From positions 1-19,139 of the forward strand of contig JBHGBF010000084.1 of the NCBI GenBank assembly GCA_041946865.1: a stretch of DNA of 19,139 nt, given 5' to 3'. The first letter of the stretch is position 1. Every line of letters begins with the position of its first letter. Below the pieces are notes generated by a model. That model had not been told where the DNA came from. It saw only the letters and a program-made list of their open reading frames with translations, and searched no databases. A program made the position numbers and the translations under genes. Shown one piece after another: positions 1-7,863 of the stretch. This stretch comes from RPQK01 sp041946865 (GTDB lineage: Bacteria; Acidobacteriota; UBA6911; RPQK01).

Positions 1-25
1 TCCAGGTTCATCCGGCTGTCATGCT

Positions 26-42
26 TCACGCTTTCAGCGTGA
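26..42. repeat. short perfect hairpin (7-bp stem, 3-nt loop)
   Basis: TCACGCT and AGCGTGA flank a TTC loop. It lies beyond the 3' end of the VWFA gene on the minus strand. No T-rich run follows it in that direction, so I do not call it an intrinsic terminator. Function unknown. Confidence 0.35.
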
Positions 43-88
43 TACAGCCACACGGCAGCCGTTCCTGTTGATTCATCTATTTACATTC

Positions 89-212
89 GCCAAAGTCCAG
101 GGTCCCAACGGACCTCCAGGCCGCGATCTTGAGCCAGAACATATTGTGGCGCCAAAGTCCAGGGTCCCAACGGACCTCCAGGCCGCGATCTTGAGCCAGA
201 GCATATTGTGGC
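89..212. repeat. 62-bp tandem direct duplication, two copies
   Basis: Copy one is 89-150 and copy two is 151-212, with a period of 62 bp. The copies differ at one base only (A139 against G201). Each copy contains an internal GGTCC-caac-GGACC inverted repeat. The period is not a multiple of three and no plausible gene covers it, so this is intergenic repeat DNA downstream of the VWFA gene. It could be two units of a dispersed genomic repeat or a local slippage duplication. Confidence 0.9.
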
Positions 213-269
213 GTGCTGAAACAACCGGATAAGCAGAAGCAGACTCACGGGAACCGTTTCCCCTTGACG

Positions 270-2111
270 TCACTCGTTCCACTTCCTCTCAGCCGATCCC
301 AGCAGATCGGACTGGGGCGAATAGACCACTGCTTTGACTCGCCCCCGGCGCGCGCCAGTTGGCTGCGGCAGGTTGCCGGCGACCTTGAGACCCGCTTGGA
401 GCACCTGCCGGTAAGTGGCCTCCTTCAGATTCATGTCCACGGTGTCCCAGGCTTGGGCCACGACCTTCTGCTCTTCGGCGACAAGGAAGTAGGCCAGCGA
501 AAAAGTCCCGGTGAATCGTTCAGCGCTCGTTTCGAACATGTCGGCCCGCACTTGCACCGTCACCTCAAATGTCAGTCCCCTCCCCTCCTGGTTCGCCGCG
601 CTGGTCACGCGCCCGAGAGCCACGCGAATGTCATCCAGCGGGCGCGGCGACGTCAGCCCCGCTATCGTCCTGAGGTAGCTCCGCTGCATTTCGACGCTGG
701 GCGGAAGCGGGGTCGCGTAGTAGCCGCGGCGACAAAACACGCGGGCGTTTCTCGCGCTGACTTCGACCCTGATCTTGCGATACCGGCCATCGAGTCTCTG
801 ATCCGTGGGAGTGTAGCCGAGCAAGTACAGGCTCGCGGCAGAGTCGGAAATGGCGGAAAGCGCCTGTGGGACGTCGGCACCGACAAACGCTTGCCCGCCC
901 GTAAGCTCCGAAAGATCCTTCATCGAGGCCAGGGCGGAAAAGCCGAGGTCAGACAAAGCGTATCGCTGGGGCGTGACGGCCTCACTCCGACTCGCGGTGG
1001 CGCCTGACGCCGAACCGCGACTCTGCGCGAGACTTGCCGACCTCTCGAGATACTGCGCGTTCTTTTCGGCACTGCTCGCCTGTCCTGCTTCGCTCGACTC
1101 GCCGACGTAGAGTGTGTGAATCCTGACGGCTCCGTCGCCGGCCAGGGAGGCAATGTTACCGGGCACGTCGGGATTGGACAGCCCGGGCAGAACCAACCCA
1201 CGGGTCGTCAGAAAAAGCATGTGCCTGTCACCTGGCGCGGTCTTGAGATAATCAACCGAGGCGAACAGGCATTGCAGATCCTCTTCCGTGGCGGCGCGGT
1301 GAGCCAGGAAAGCGCTCGGCGCCGTCCCATACCTGATTCGTTCCGATCTGATCCGATCGAACTGGCGGTACTTTTCGTTGTTTGCAGGAATAGGCGTCCG
1401 GTCCATCCTCTTCTGCATGATGGCTTGTTCTTCGTATTCGACAACCTGGCGGTCGGCTTTTCGACGTTCCAGCCGGTCGGCGCCCGGTCGAGGCGGTAGG
1501 ATCCTCCGGCACTCCCCCAGCATCTCCCGGACCAGGCACTCTACCGGCACCCCGAGCGGGTCGCCGTAGACGATTGCCAGTTCGGAACGGCTGGCCTGCT
1601 CGAGCTTTTGCTCGATCGCATCCCAACCGGCATGGCACCGTTTCAAGATCGCCGCTACGCTGGAATGATCATTTGAAAACGAAGTTGCGTAACCGTGCGC
1701 CACGATCGCGACCCGGTCATCGGGTCTGAGCTTCCCGAGGATAAAATCACGAATCTCGTCAAAGGCCTGCGCATATCGTCCCCGGCCCAACAGGATCAGG
1801 AAGCTGCGCCGGTGCTGTCCGTCCGGGAATCCGGCTCTCTCAGCGATTTGCCGGTCCGGCGCCGGCGAGGTCAAGCTCTGGTCCGATGTCAAAATCTGAA
1901 AATGGCTGACCTGCTGTTTAGCCCCATTCTCAAAGACCGAGAAGTCGTCTCTGCCGAGCCCCCTCAAGGGCTTTCCTTGCTCGTCGGTAACGACCACGGT
2001 GACCGGCACAAGATCGACTCGGACTCGTACAGGGTGGCCCGATTGTGCCGAGAGAAAAAGACCGATGATCAAAAAGAGGGATGCGGCGATCAAGCCCGTT
2101 TTCCTGCTCAT
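270..2111 (-). CDS. exported VWFA-related (Acidobacterial-type) domain protein
   Basis: A 613-residue protein. I place the start at the ATG at 2111 because GAGGAGG lies just upstream and a signal peptide follows at once (positively charged MSRK, then a hydrophobic stretch to about residue 22). Residues 28-72 have the typical opening of the Acidobacterial VWFA family: beta-rich VDLVPVTVVVTDEQGKPL, then GLGRDDFSVFENG. Residues 100-160 look like the vWA fold, but the metal site reads LLGRGRY instead of DxSxS. A later block (DLSELTGGQAF, YLLGYTPT, DGRYRKIRVEV, RRGYYA) is the usual C-terminal signature, followed by about 120 less familiar residues. It is the last gene of the TPR-kinase-regulator unit, 28 nt after the regulator's stop. 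It probably acts outside the inner membrane; its ligand is unknown. Confidence 0.85.
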   Translation of the reverse strand: MSRKTGLIAASLFLIIGLFLSAQSGHPVRVRVDLVPVTVVVTDEQGKPLRGLGRDDFSVFENGAKQQVSHFQILTSDQSLTSPAPDRQIAERAGFPDGQHRRSFLILLGRGRYAQAFDEIRDFILGKLRPDDRVAIVAHGYATSFSNDHSSVAAILKRCHAGWDAIEQKLEQASRSELAIVYGDPLGVPVECLVREMLGECRRILPPRPGADRLERRKADRQVVEYEEQAIMQKRMDRTPIPANNEKYRQFDRIRSERIRYGTAPSAFLAHRAATEEDLQCLFASVDYLKTAPGDRHMLFLTTRGLVLPGLSNPDVPGNIASLAGDGAVRIHTLYVGESSEAGQASSAEKNAQYLERSASLAQSRGSASGATASRSEAVTPQRYALSDLGFSALASMKDLSELTGGQAFVGADVPQALSAISDSAASLYLLGYTPTDQRLDGRYRKIRVEVSARNARVFCRRGYYATPLPPSVEMQRSYLRTIAGLTSPRPLDDIRVALGRVTSAANQEGRGLTFEVTVQVRADMFETSAERFTGTFSLAYFLVAEEQKVVAQAWDTVDMNLKEATYRQVLQAGLKVAGNLPQPTGARRGRVKAVVYSPQSDLLGSAERKWNE

Positions 2112-2139
2112 CGAACCTCCTCTGAGACCCGCCACGGCC

Positions 2140-2853
2140 CTAACCCTGCTCGGAAGACGGCGCCACCGGCGGGACTTCAAAACGATAGCCGATCTCGCGA
2201 ACGGTCTTGATAAACATCGGTTTTGACGGGTCCGGTTCAATCTTCTGCCTGAGGGTGGTGATGCATCGGTCCACGCTGCGCGTTGTCACGAACACCCCGT
2301 GCCCCCATACCTCACGAAGGATTTGCTCTCTGGTCATGGCCCTGTTTTCGGACCGGGCTAGCAGCGCCAGCACCTTGTACTCTTTTGGCGTCAGCCGCAC
2401 CTCTACACCGCAGTGTTCCAGCCGGCGGGAATCCAGATCCAACCGGAAGTCACCGAAAACGATGCTTCTCGGATCGCCGGTCATCACGCGGGTTCGCCGC
2501 ACCAGCGCCTGGGCCCGGGCGAGCAACTGCCGGATACTAAAGGGCTTGGTGACATAGTCGTCGGCGCCGATGTTCAGACCCAGAATGATGTCCGATTCTT
2601 CTCCCTTGGCGGTCAGCATGATGATCGGTGTATTGACTCCTTCCTCTCGCAGCATCCGGCACACCTCATACCCGTTGACCTTGGGAAGCATGATGTCGAG
2701 GATGATGATCTCCGGCTGAAAGCGAAGAGCGGCATCGTAGGCCGCCTCGCCGTCCGTCGCGGTCTCAACCGCGTAACCCTGGAGTCTGAAATTGTCCGTC
2801 AACGCGCGCAGCATGGTTGGATCGTCTTCGACAATCAACACCCGTCCGGTCAT
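2140..2853 (-). CDS. OmpR/PhoB-family response regulator
   Basis: A 237-residue DNA-binding response regulator. The start is the ATG at 2853, which shares the sequence ATGA with the stop of the upstream kinase gene, implying translational coupling. The receiver domain (residues 4-115) has the acidic pair after VLIVEDD, phospho-acceptor D53 in IIILDIMLP, T81 in MLTAKG and K103 in VTKPF. Residues 130-230 form a winged-helix effector domain (LTPKEYKVLALLARSENRAM, then EVWGHG and VDRCITTLRQKIE, ending IKTVREIGYRF). It is the cognate partner of the adjacent histidine kinase. It likely controls this operon through the TGTTACCG direct repeats at 5693-5714, which is inferred from position and spacing. 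Confidence 0.95.
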   Translation of the reverse strand: MTGRVLIVEDDPTMLRALTDNFRLQGYAVETATDGEAAYDAALRFQPEIIILDIMLPKVNGYEVCRMLREEGVNTPIIMLTAKGEESDIILGLNIGADDYVTKPFSIRQLLARAQALVRRTRVMTGDPRSIVFGDFRLDLDSRRLEHCGVEVRLTPKEYKVLALLARSENRAMTREQILREVWGHGVFVTTRSVDRCITTLRQKIEPDPSKPMFIKTVREIGYRFEVPPVAPSSEQG

Positions 2854-4829
2854 GACGCCCTCGATCCTGGTGAAGCGGGCAGCACGATACGGAACAAGCT
2901 TCCTGCCCCGGGTTCGCTTTCCACCGACACACGACCCTTGTGCGCTTTCACGATCAGCTTGACTATGCTCAGCCCGAGCCCGCACCCATCGGATTTTCGC
3001 GAAAGCTTCCGATCTGCCTGATAGAAACGCTCGAACACTCTGCGCGCCGCCTTGCGACTGATGCCGATACCGTTGTCCTGGACCTCGAAACTGACGTCCT
3101 GGCCCGCGCGTTTGACTCGGAGGAAAATCTGCTTCTCGTCTGGCGTGTACTTGAGCGCGTTATCAAGCAGATTGACTACGGCTCTCACCAGTCCCTCGCG
3201 ATCTCCCCAGACCGGCGGCAATTCCGCCTCTGCTTCATATCGGAAGTCAACCGCAGCCAGCTTGAAACGCGCTTCCACGGCCTGGAAGGCGAGTTGTGTG
3301 ACTTCCTCCGGCCGGATATCCATGAAGCTGAAGACGTGTTTCCCACGCTCCAGGCGGGAAAAGCAGAGGAGGTTGTCGATCAGCTGAGCCAACCGTTCGT
3401 TCTCCCGGCTGATCAACTCAAGATATTCTCTCTTCTGCTCTTCACTGGGCAGCCTGTCCTCAATCAGCGTGTCGAGAAGAACCCGCACGGACGCCACCGG
3501 GGTCTTGAGCTCGTGGGAGACAGTAGCGACAAAATCGTTCTTGAGATTCGCCAGGCGTACCTGTCGTCCGGCGAAGCCCACGGCCAGAAGCACCGAGCAC
3601 AGGATGCCCAGGCAGAGCAGGATCGCGGTCCAGATGCGGAGAGTCGTTTCCCGGCGAGTCAGTTCTTCAAGAGAATCGCTCCCTTTCAACGTCAGAGTGA
3701 GTCTCCAGCCGGAAAGCGGACTCCGCGCCCGCAGTTGAAAACGATCAGGAGTCCCGGCCCCTGCGTCCCTGTCGTTTGCGGGTTCAAAACGTATTGTCCC
3801 TAAGTCGGAGGGGAACTGTTCCGCGAGAACGGACGAGGCCCAGCTTTCGAGATGGTCCGCCCGATAAAGAGCCATGACTCTCGTCCGGGCCAACGTGGTG
3901 CCCCATATACCCGGCACATGGGTCGGACGCAGGTCACCCGGTCGATTTTCACTCTCCCAAGTGATCTCTTCCGGCGCGAGATCCACGAAAGAGATGGCCA
4001 GCTCCTCGGCTTGAAAAGCGGCAGACAAAGGAAACTTCGGGTCAAGCTCGTGAAGCTGGCGTAGCAACGCGAGCCGCTGTGATGAGCGCACACCGACAGA
4101 CGGATCAGGGCTCGTCAGGCAGTCGTAAAGCGCTTGCGAAGTTAGCGCAAAACGCTTGTCATGGAAGCGCCTCATCATCGGGAGCGCAAGCATCCACGCT
4201 TCGGGATCGAGGAGCCGGCCATCGGGAGCCTTGTGCAGCTGCCGCCTGGCCGGAGGAAAAGTCGAGAGCAGGAGATCGACCGCCTTCTGATGACGACCAA
4301 GCCTGGCCAGGCAGCGCGACTCGGCAATCCTGGCCTGAGCGCTGTACGTCCTCGCTCCCCAGGATTCCAACCCGATCTTCCGATACAGGCCGGCCGCCTT
4401 TTCGAAATTCCCTTCGACAAATTCTGCTTTCTCGGCAGAGCGCCAGGCGGGAGGAAAGTACGCGTAGACTGGGTCGACCGGTGACAGTCGGGGAAAACAG
4501 ACGCGACCGCTTTGGTCGAATATTACGGCCCCGGAGCAGCCGCGCTGATTGACAAGCCTCAAGAAGAGGGCGTCGGCCACCGCTTCTCCAGTCGTCAATG
4601 ATTCCAGGGTCCGCAATCGAGATACCCATGACCGTTCGATCATGTCTCTGGCCCGGTGTACCTCGCTCTCGCAGGCTGCAACCACATGCTCGCGGACGGC
4701 CAGTCGCTCATTTCGAACCGCCACATTTGTCAGCCACAATATGCCGACCGTCGGAATGATGATTCCGAGGACTGCCGCCAGCACCGTCAGCCTGGATACA
4801 TTGCCGGCTCGACCGAGTCCGAGCCTCAT
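2850..4829 (-). CDS. membrane sensor histidine kinase with large extracytoplasmic helical-repeat sensor
   Basis: A 659-residue kinase. One membrane helix spans about residues 13-35 and a second about 398-420. The roughly 360 residues between them should face the periplasm. That region includes alpha-helical repeat-like segments (FVEGNFEKAAGLYRKIG near 137 and LARLGRHQKAVDLLLSTF near 174) reminiscent of TPRs. The cytoplasmic part has the H-box VSHELKTP with H439, N-box NLLDNALKYT, G1 DNGIGI, F-box FERFYQ and G2 GCGLGLSIV, so it should be catalytically competent. No HAMP domain is evident; the H-box comes soon after the second helix. The start at 4829 overlaps the stop of the TPR gene by 4 nt (ATGA). 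The sensory input is unknown, and the exported TPR neighbour is a natural candidate partner. Confidence 0.95.
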   Translation of the reverse strand: MRLGLGRAGNVSRLTVLAAVLGIIIPTVGILWLTNVAVRNERLAVREHVVAACESEVHRARDMIERSWVSRLRTLESLTTGEAVADALFLRLVNQRGCSGAVIFDQSGRVCFPRLSPVDPVYAYFPPAWRSAEKAEFVEGNFEKAAGLYRKIGLESWGARTYSAQARIAESRCLARLGRHQKAVDLLLSTFPPARRQLHKAPDGRLLDPEAWMLALPMMRRFHDKRFALTSQALYDCLTSPDPSVGVRSSQRLALLRQLHELDPKFPLSAAFQAEELAISFVDLAPEEITWESENRPGDLRPTHVPGIWGTTLARTRVMALYRADHLESWASSVLAEQFPSDLGTIRFEPANDRDAGAGTPDRFQLRARSPLSGWRLTLTLKGSDSLEELTRRETTLRIWTAILLCLGILCSVLLAVGFAGRQVRLANLKNDFVATVSHELKTPVASVRVLLDTLIEDRLPSEEQKREYLELISRENERLAQLIDNLLCFSRLERGKHVFSFMDIRPEEVTQLAFQAVEARFKLAAVDFRYEAEAELPPVWGDREGLVRAVVNLLDNALKYTPDEKQIFLRVKRAGQDVSFEVQDNGIGISRKAARRVFERFYQADRKLSRKSDGCGLGLSIVKLIVKAHKGRVSVESEPGAGSLFRIVLPASPGSRAS

Positions 4830-5637
4830 TGCCGCTTTCCTTGCGAGTCCGGCCCGACGTTATCTTTCGCTTTTGCCGGATTCTTCGCCCACTCGGTTGC
4901 CAGTCGCAAACCTTCACGGGCTTCAGCGCTGGTTGGTTCGATAAGCAACCATTGCTGATAACACCTTGCAGCCGCTTCGTACTCTCCTTTCAGCAAGTAG
5001 ACCATTGCGGTCGCGCTCATGTTGTCCATCTTGAGCCAGTAGATGGCCGCTTCATCCATATTCCCGGCTGCGTGAGCCGCCCATCCCAGTCCGTTCAGGG
5101 CGGCCGGGTGGTGCGGCGCCAGTTCGAGACATCTCTTCCAGGCCTTCTGCGCCTCTGCATGCTTGCCTTGGTTAAAGCAGGACCAGCCCAGCCCGCTCCA
5201 GCCCTCCGGTTCCCGCGGAGTCGCTTCCGTAACTTTTCGAAACCGGGCTTCGGCCTCCGAAAACCTGCGCTGCTGGAAGACTCCCCAAGCCTCGTCGATC
5301 GGGTACTTCGCACCTCCGAGATGTTGCTCGGCCTCGCGAACGAGATCGCTCTGTTCCGGATAGAGTCGGACAAGCTCTTTAAAGATCTTCTGCGCCTCTG
5401 CCATGCGTCCCTGCTTCTGATGGCACATCGCCAACCTGAAGCGGGCCTGGGCCAAGATCGCACGACTGCCCTCTCCGGCCTCGATGATGCCGGCATAGAG
5501 CTTCATTGCCTGGGTAAGGTCTCCGGCGGTTTCTTCGGCATGAATCGCCCGTTCCAACTGGACAGACGGGGGCTGGCCGAGCGCGCAGGGATGCGCGCGA
5601 GAACACTTATCAGCAAGACGACTTTGGTCAGCGACAT
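4826..5637 (-). CDS. exported TPR protein, probable frameshift near the 5' end
   Basis: The body of the protein (conceptually from about SVQLERAIHAEETAGDL) carries several TPR-like units: AILAQARFRLAMCHQKQGRMAEAQKIFKEL, EAWGVFQQRRFSEAEARFRKV, EGWSGLGWSCFNQGKHAEAQKAWKRC and the two units that follow. That frame is open back to a TTG at 5680 but lacks a ribosome site and signal peptide. An ATG at 5637 has AAGGAG 7 nt upstream and begins a good signal peptide (MSLTKVVLLISVLAR), but it is in another frame and stops after 44 codons. One added base in the five-base run at 5568-5572 would join the two into a normal exported protein. I therefore annotate 5637 as the true start with a frameshift. The error could be in sequencing or a real mutation. 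It is first gene of the kinase/regulator operon. Confidence 0.8.
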
Positions 5638-5680
5638 AGCTTTGCTCCTTCCCGAGTAGGTCGCCACTCCTCGCTTCCAA

Positions 5681-5714
5681 AGTATGCCGACTGAATGTTA
5701 CCGAATTGTTACCG
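5681..5714 (-). promoter_or_regulatory. candidate response-regulator operator and promoter of the TPR-kinase-regulator-VWFA operon
   Basis: On the plus strand TGTTACCG occurs at 5696-5703 and again at 5707-5714, an 11-bp period. On the coding (minus) strand this reads CGGTAACA twice. It is followed 6 nt later by CATACT (5681-5686), a 4/6 match to a -10 box. OmpR/PhoB-type regulators bind direct repeats spaced one helical turn apart that overlap the -35 region, and this layout fits. Transcription would start near 5674, giving a leader of about 37 nt before the ATG at 5637. That position also argues against the TTG at 5680 as start. Inferred, not tested. Confidence 0.5.
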
Positions 5715-5734
5715 GCTTTTCCGTTTTTTGTTTC

Positions 5735-5779
5735 AGCTTTCAGCGTTCAGCTTCCATCAGAGGCTGATCGCTGAAAGCT
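5735..5779. repeat. intergenic inverted repeat (11-bp perfect arms)
   Basis: AGCTTTCAGCG at 5735-5745 pairs with CGCTGAAAGCT at 5769-5779, and the 23-nt loop contains a further CAGC/GCTG pair. It lies between the DUF6448-like gene's 3' end and the promoter of the TPR operon, both on the minus strand. It could end transcription from the nor unit. However, the bases after it in the minus direction are A-rich rather than T-rich, so it is not a classical intrinsic terminator. It may be one copy of a dispersed repeat. Confidence 0.55.
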
Positions 5780-5815
5780 TGTGGGACGGCCTTCGTGAAC
5801 TATGCCCCGATCGGT

Positions 5816-6406
5816 TCAGTGTGCGTGGTGTTGATGATGCTCCTCGGTGGACGAACCTGGTTGAAGCTCCAGGAGGTGGTGCAGGAGCGCGACATACTGG
5901 CGTACAAATTCCCTGCCTGCCGGCACATCATCGGGCTCGAAGCGCCGGGCGGCGCGCACGGCGCGGACTTTTTCCAGAATGCCTGGACGTTGGGCAGCTT
6001 CAAACAGCCCGGCCAGCTTCTGGTCTCCCTGCTCGCTCTCGACCGCACGGTCATAAGCTGGAATGATCGGCCCCAGGTCCCGGCCGGGGGCTTTCAGCCC
6101 GGTATAGGCCTCCCCCTCACCCGCCCTATGGAGCCGGACAAGGGTCTCCAGAAAGTACGTCTCAGCCAATTCCTTGGCTTCGGGTCCCGCCTTCCGGACC
6201 CGCACGACTTTCTGAAAGAGCGAACGGATATCGTTTTCCTCGGCAGCCGACACCCAGATCAGGGCCAGATTCACGTTGCCGGTCTCAAGCGCCTGTTGTC
6301 CGGCCTTGACGACCGGCCCATCCCAGCCGTCGCAATGGGCGTTGGCGGGAACGCCTGCCGCCAACATGAAAACCATGACAAGAAAGAGTCGATTCCTGGT
6401 CAGCAT
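5816..6406 (-). CDS. small exported DUF6448-like protein with His-rich tail
   Basis: A 196-residue protein starting at the ATG at 6406, with GGAGG about 7 nt upstream. Residues 1-23 are a signal peptide ending ANA, and the predicted mature protein begins HCDGWDGPVV. Two similar helical halves follow (GPVVKAGQQALETGN... and the later GPIIPAYDRAVESEQG...), with the conserved-looking ETLVRLHRAGEGEAYTGLK between them. The C-terminus is STEEHHQHHAH. This matches my memory of the DUF6448 family, whose function is unknown. The early His-Cys-Asp and the terminal histidines suggest periplasmic metal or haem binding, which is inference only. It follows norB by 68 nt on the same strand and may be cotranscribed with it. 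Confidence 0.8.
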   Translation of the reverse strand: MLTRNRLFLVMVFMLAAGVPANAHCDGWDGPVVKAGQQALETGNVNLALIWVSAAEENDIRSLFQKVVRVRKAGPEAKELAETYFLETLVRLHRAGEGEAYTGLKAPGRDLGPIIPAYDRAVESEQGDQKLAGLFEAAQRPGILEKVRAVRAARRFEPDDVPAGREFVRQYVALLHHLLELQPGSSTEEHHQHHAH

Positions 6407-6474
6407 AGATGTCCTCCATTACTGGTTGACGATATTGGTTAAACAAAGCGGTCTTCCTACTCTGAAGCCGTCGA

Positions 6475-7860
6475 TCAGACGGCCTCAATCGCAATATTTT
6501 CCCCTTGGCGGGCCGTTGACGAGGCAGTGGCAGCCGCCGCCGGCCTGAGGGTGAGCAGATGCCAGACGGTCATCACCACCCCTGCCACGACCACGAGGCC
6601 ATGGAGAAAGACCACAAACATCCAAAATCGTATGGGCGCCTGAGTGGCCATATAATCCTGCCCCTGCATGCGCTCGAGATAGGTCTGCAGCACTCCCGCC
6701 ACGGCGAACGCCAGGCTCATCCCGAGCACGCCGAGCGAAGTCGTCCAGAATCCCCAGTGGCCGAGTTTCTCCTCGAAACCGCAGTCACCCGGCAAGTCCT
6801 TGAGCCGGGGCATGGCGAAATAGAAGAACGTCAAGTTCAGCAGGACGTAGGCGCCGAAGAAAGCGAGGTGCCCGTGCGAGGTCGTAACCTGGCTGCCGTG
6901 CGTGTAGTAGTTGATCTGCGGGAGTGTGTGCGCGAACCCGAACAGGCCGGCGCCCACAAAATGCAACACCACGCCACCCAGGAGGTAGACCCAAGTCAGA
7001 CGCGGTCGAAAACCGTGCGACCCTTCCCTTGTATGGCGGTAAGTGTCGACCACCATCAGCAGGATCGGAAAGGGTTCCAAGGCGGAGAAGAAACCGCCCA
7101 CCCACAGCCAGTAGCGCGGAGCACCGAGCCAGTAGTAGTGGTGGCCGGTGCCCGCAATGCCGGTCAGGAGGAACAGCCCGAGTTCCACGTAAAGCCATTT
7201 CTCCACCACACTGCGGTGAACTCCGGTCATCTTGATCAGCAGGAATGAGGTCAGTGCGGCGGCAATCAGCTCCCACGCGCCCTCCACCCAAAGGTGGATG
7301 ACCCACCACCAGTAATACCAGTCGACGGCCGTGTTGCTGTAAAACGGGATTCCAATCAGGTACAGGAGGGCGAGGAAGGTGAGCCCTCCGAGAAGCGACC
7401 CTTGGGTCACGGTCCACCGGCGGGCTTTCAGAACCGTGATGCCGACGTTGGCGAGGAACATCAATGCCCCGACCACCACGGCCAGATCAAGCGGGCGCGG
7501 GATCTCGAGCAGCGGTCGACCCTGTGTCCATCCAAAGATAAACCCGACGATGGCCACGACACCGGTAACGCTCAGCAGGGCCAGCTGCGCCAGCGCCAGC
7601 CGAGGCCATTCCAGTTCCCTGCCCGTCTCCTCCGGGATCAGGTAGAAGGTGGCGCCCATGAATCCAAGGAGCAGCCAGAGAACCAGGAGATTGGTATGGA
7701 TGGCGCGCGCGGTCGAGAAAGGAAAAACGTCGACGACCGACTGCGGGACGGTGGCAAAGTAGTTCACTGACAACCACAGACCGACCACGACCTGCAGCAC
7801 GAACAACAGCAGGGCAATGACAAAGTACGGATAAGCGATTTTTTGCGTCTTGAAAAGCAT
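6475..7860 (-). CDS. norB: nitric oxide reductase catalytic subunit NorB
   Basis: A 461-residue polytopic membrane protein of the haem-copper oxidase superfamily, cNOR type: it reduces two NO to N2O with electrons from cytochrome c. The ligands align by spacing with known NorB. H55 (RAIHTNLLVLWLLLGFMG) and H331 would bind low-spin haem b, H329 would bind haem b3, and H189, H240 and H241 would bind the non-haem iron FeB. Glutamates E193, E197 and E262, in the positions essential in NorB, are present. There is no N-terminal quinol-oxidising extension, so it is not qNOR. The start at 7860 has GGGGAGG upstream and lies 3 nt after the norC stop. The usual helper genes norD and norQ are not next to it. 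Confidence 0.95.
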   Translation of the reverse strand: MLFKTQKIAYPYFVIALLLFVLQVVVGLWLSVNYFATVPQSVVDVFPFSTARAIHTNLLVLWLLLGFMGATFYLIPEETGRELEWPRLALAQLALLSVTGVVAIVGFIFGWTQGRPLLEIPRPLDLAVVVGALMFLANVGITVLKARRWTVTQGSLLGGLTFLALLYLIGIPFYSNTAVDWYYWWWVIHLWVEGAWELIAAALTSFLLIKMTGVHRSVVEKWLYVELGLFLLTGIAGTGHHYYWLGAPRYWLWVGGFFSALEPFPILLMVVDTYRHTREGSHGFRPRLTWVYLLGGVVLHFVGAGLFGFAHTLPQINYYTHGSQVTTSHGHLAFFGAYVLLNLTFFYFAMPRLKDLPGDCGFEEKLGHWGFWTTSLGVLGMSLAFAVAGVLQTYLERMQGQDYMATQAPIRFWMFVVFLHGLVVVAGVVMTVWHLLTLRPAAAATASSTARQGENIAIEAV

Positions 7861-7863
7861 GCC

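Noticed and set aside
26..42. Hairpin as an intrinsic terminator of the VWFA operon
   Set aside because: The 7-bp stem is not followed by a T-run in the minus direction, and it lies over 200 nt from the stop.
89..212. Two-unit repeat as a CRISPR array
   Set aside because: The copies are directly adjacent with no spacer, and no cas gene is nearby.
4826..5680. TTG at 5680 as the start of the TPR protein
   Set aside because: No ribosome site, no signal peptide, and it lies upstream of the inferred transcription start. The ATG at 5637 plus a one-base frameshift explains the data better.
5795..6442. A 215-codon plus-strand frame opposite the DUF6448-like gene
   Set aside because: The minus-strand protein has a signal peptide, a GGAGG site and a family match; the plus frame has none.
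6475..7860. NorB read as a cbb3-type oxidase or a quinol-type qNOR
   Set aside because: The three glutamates and His spacing fit cNOR, no qNOR N-terminal extension is present, and a NorC gene is adjacent.
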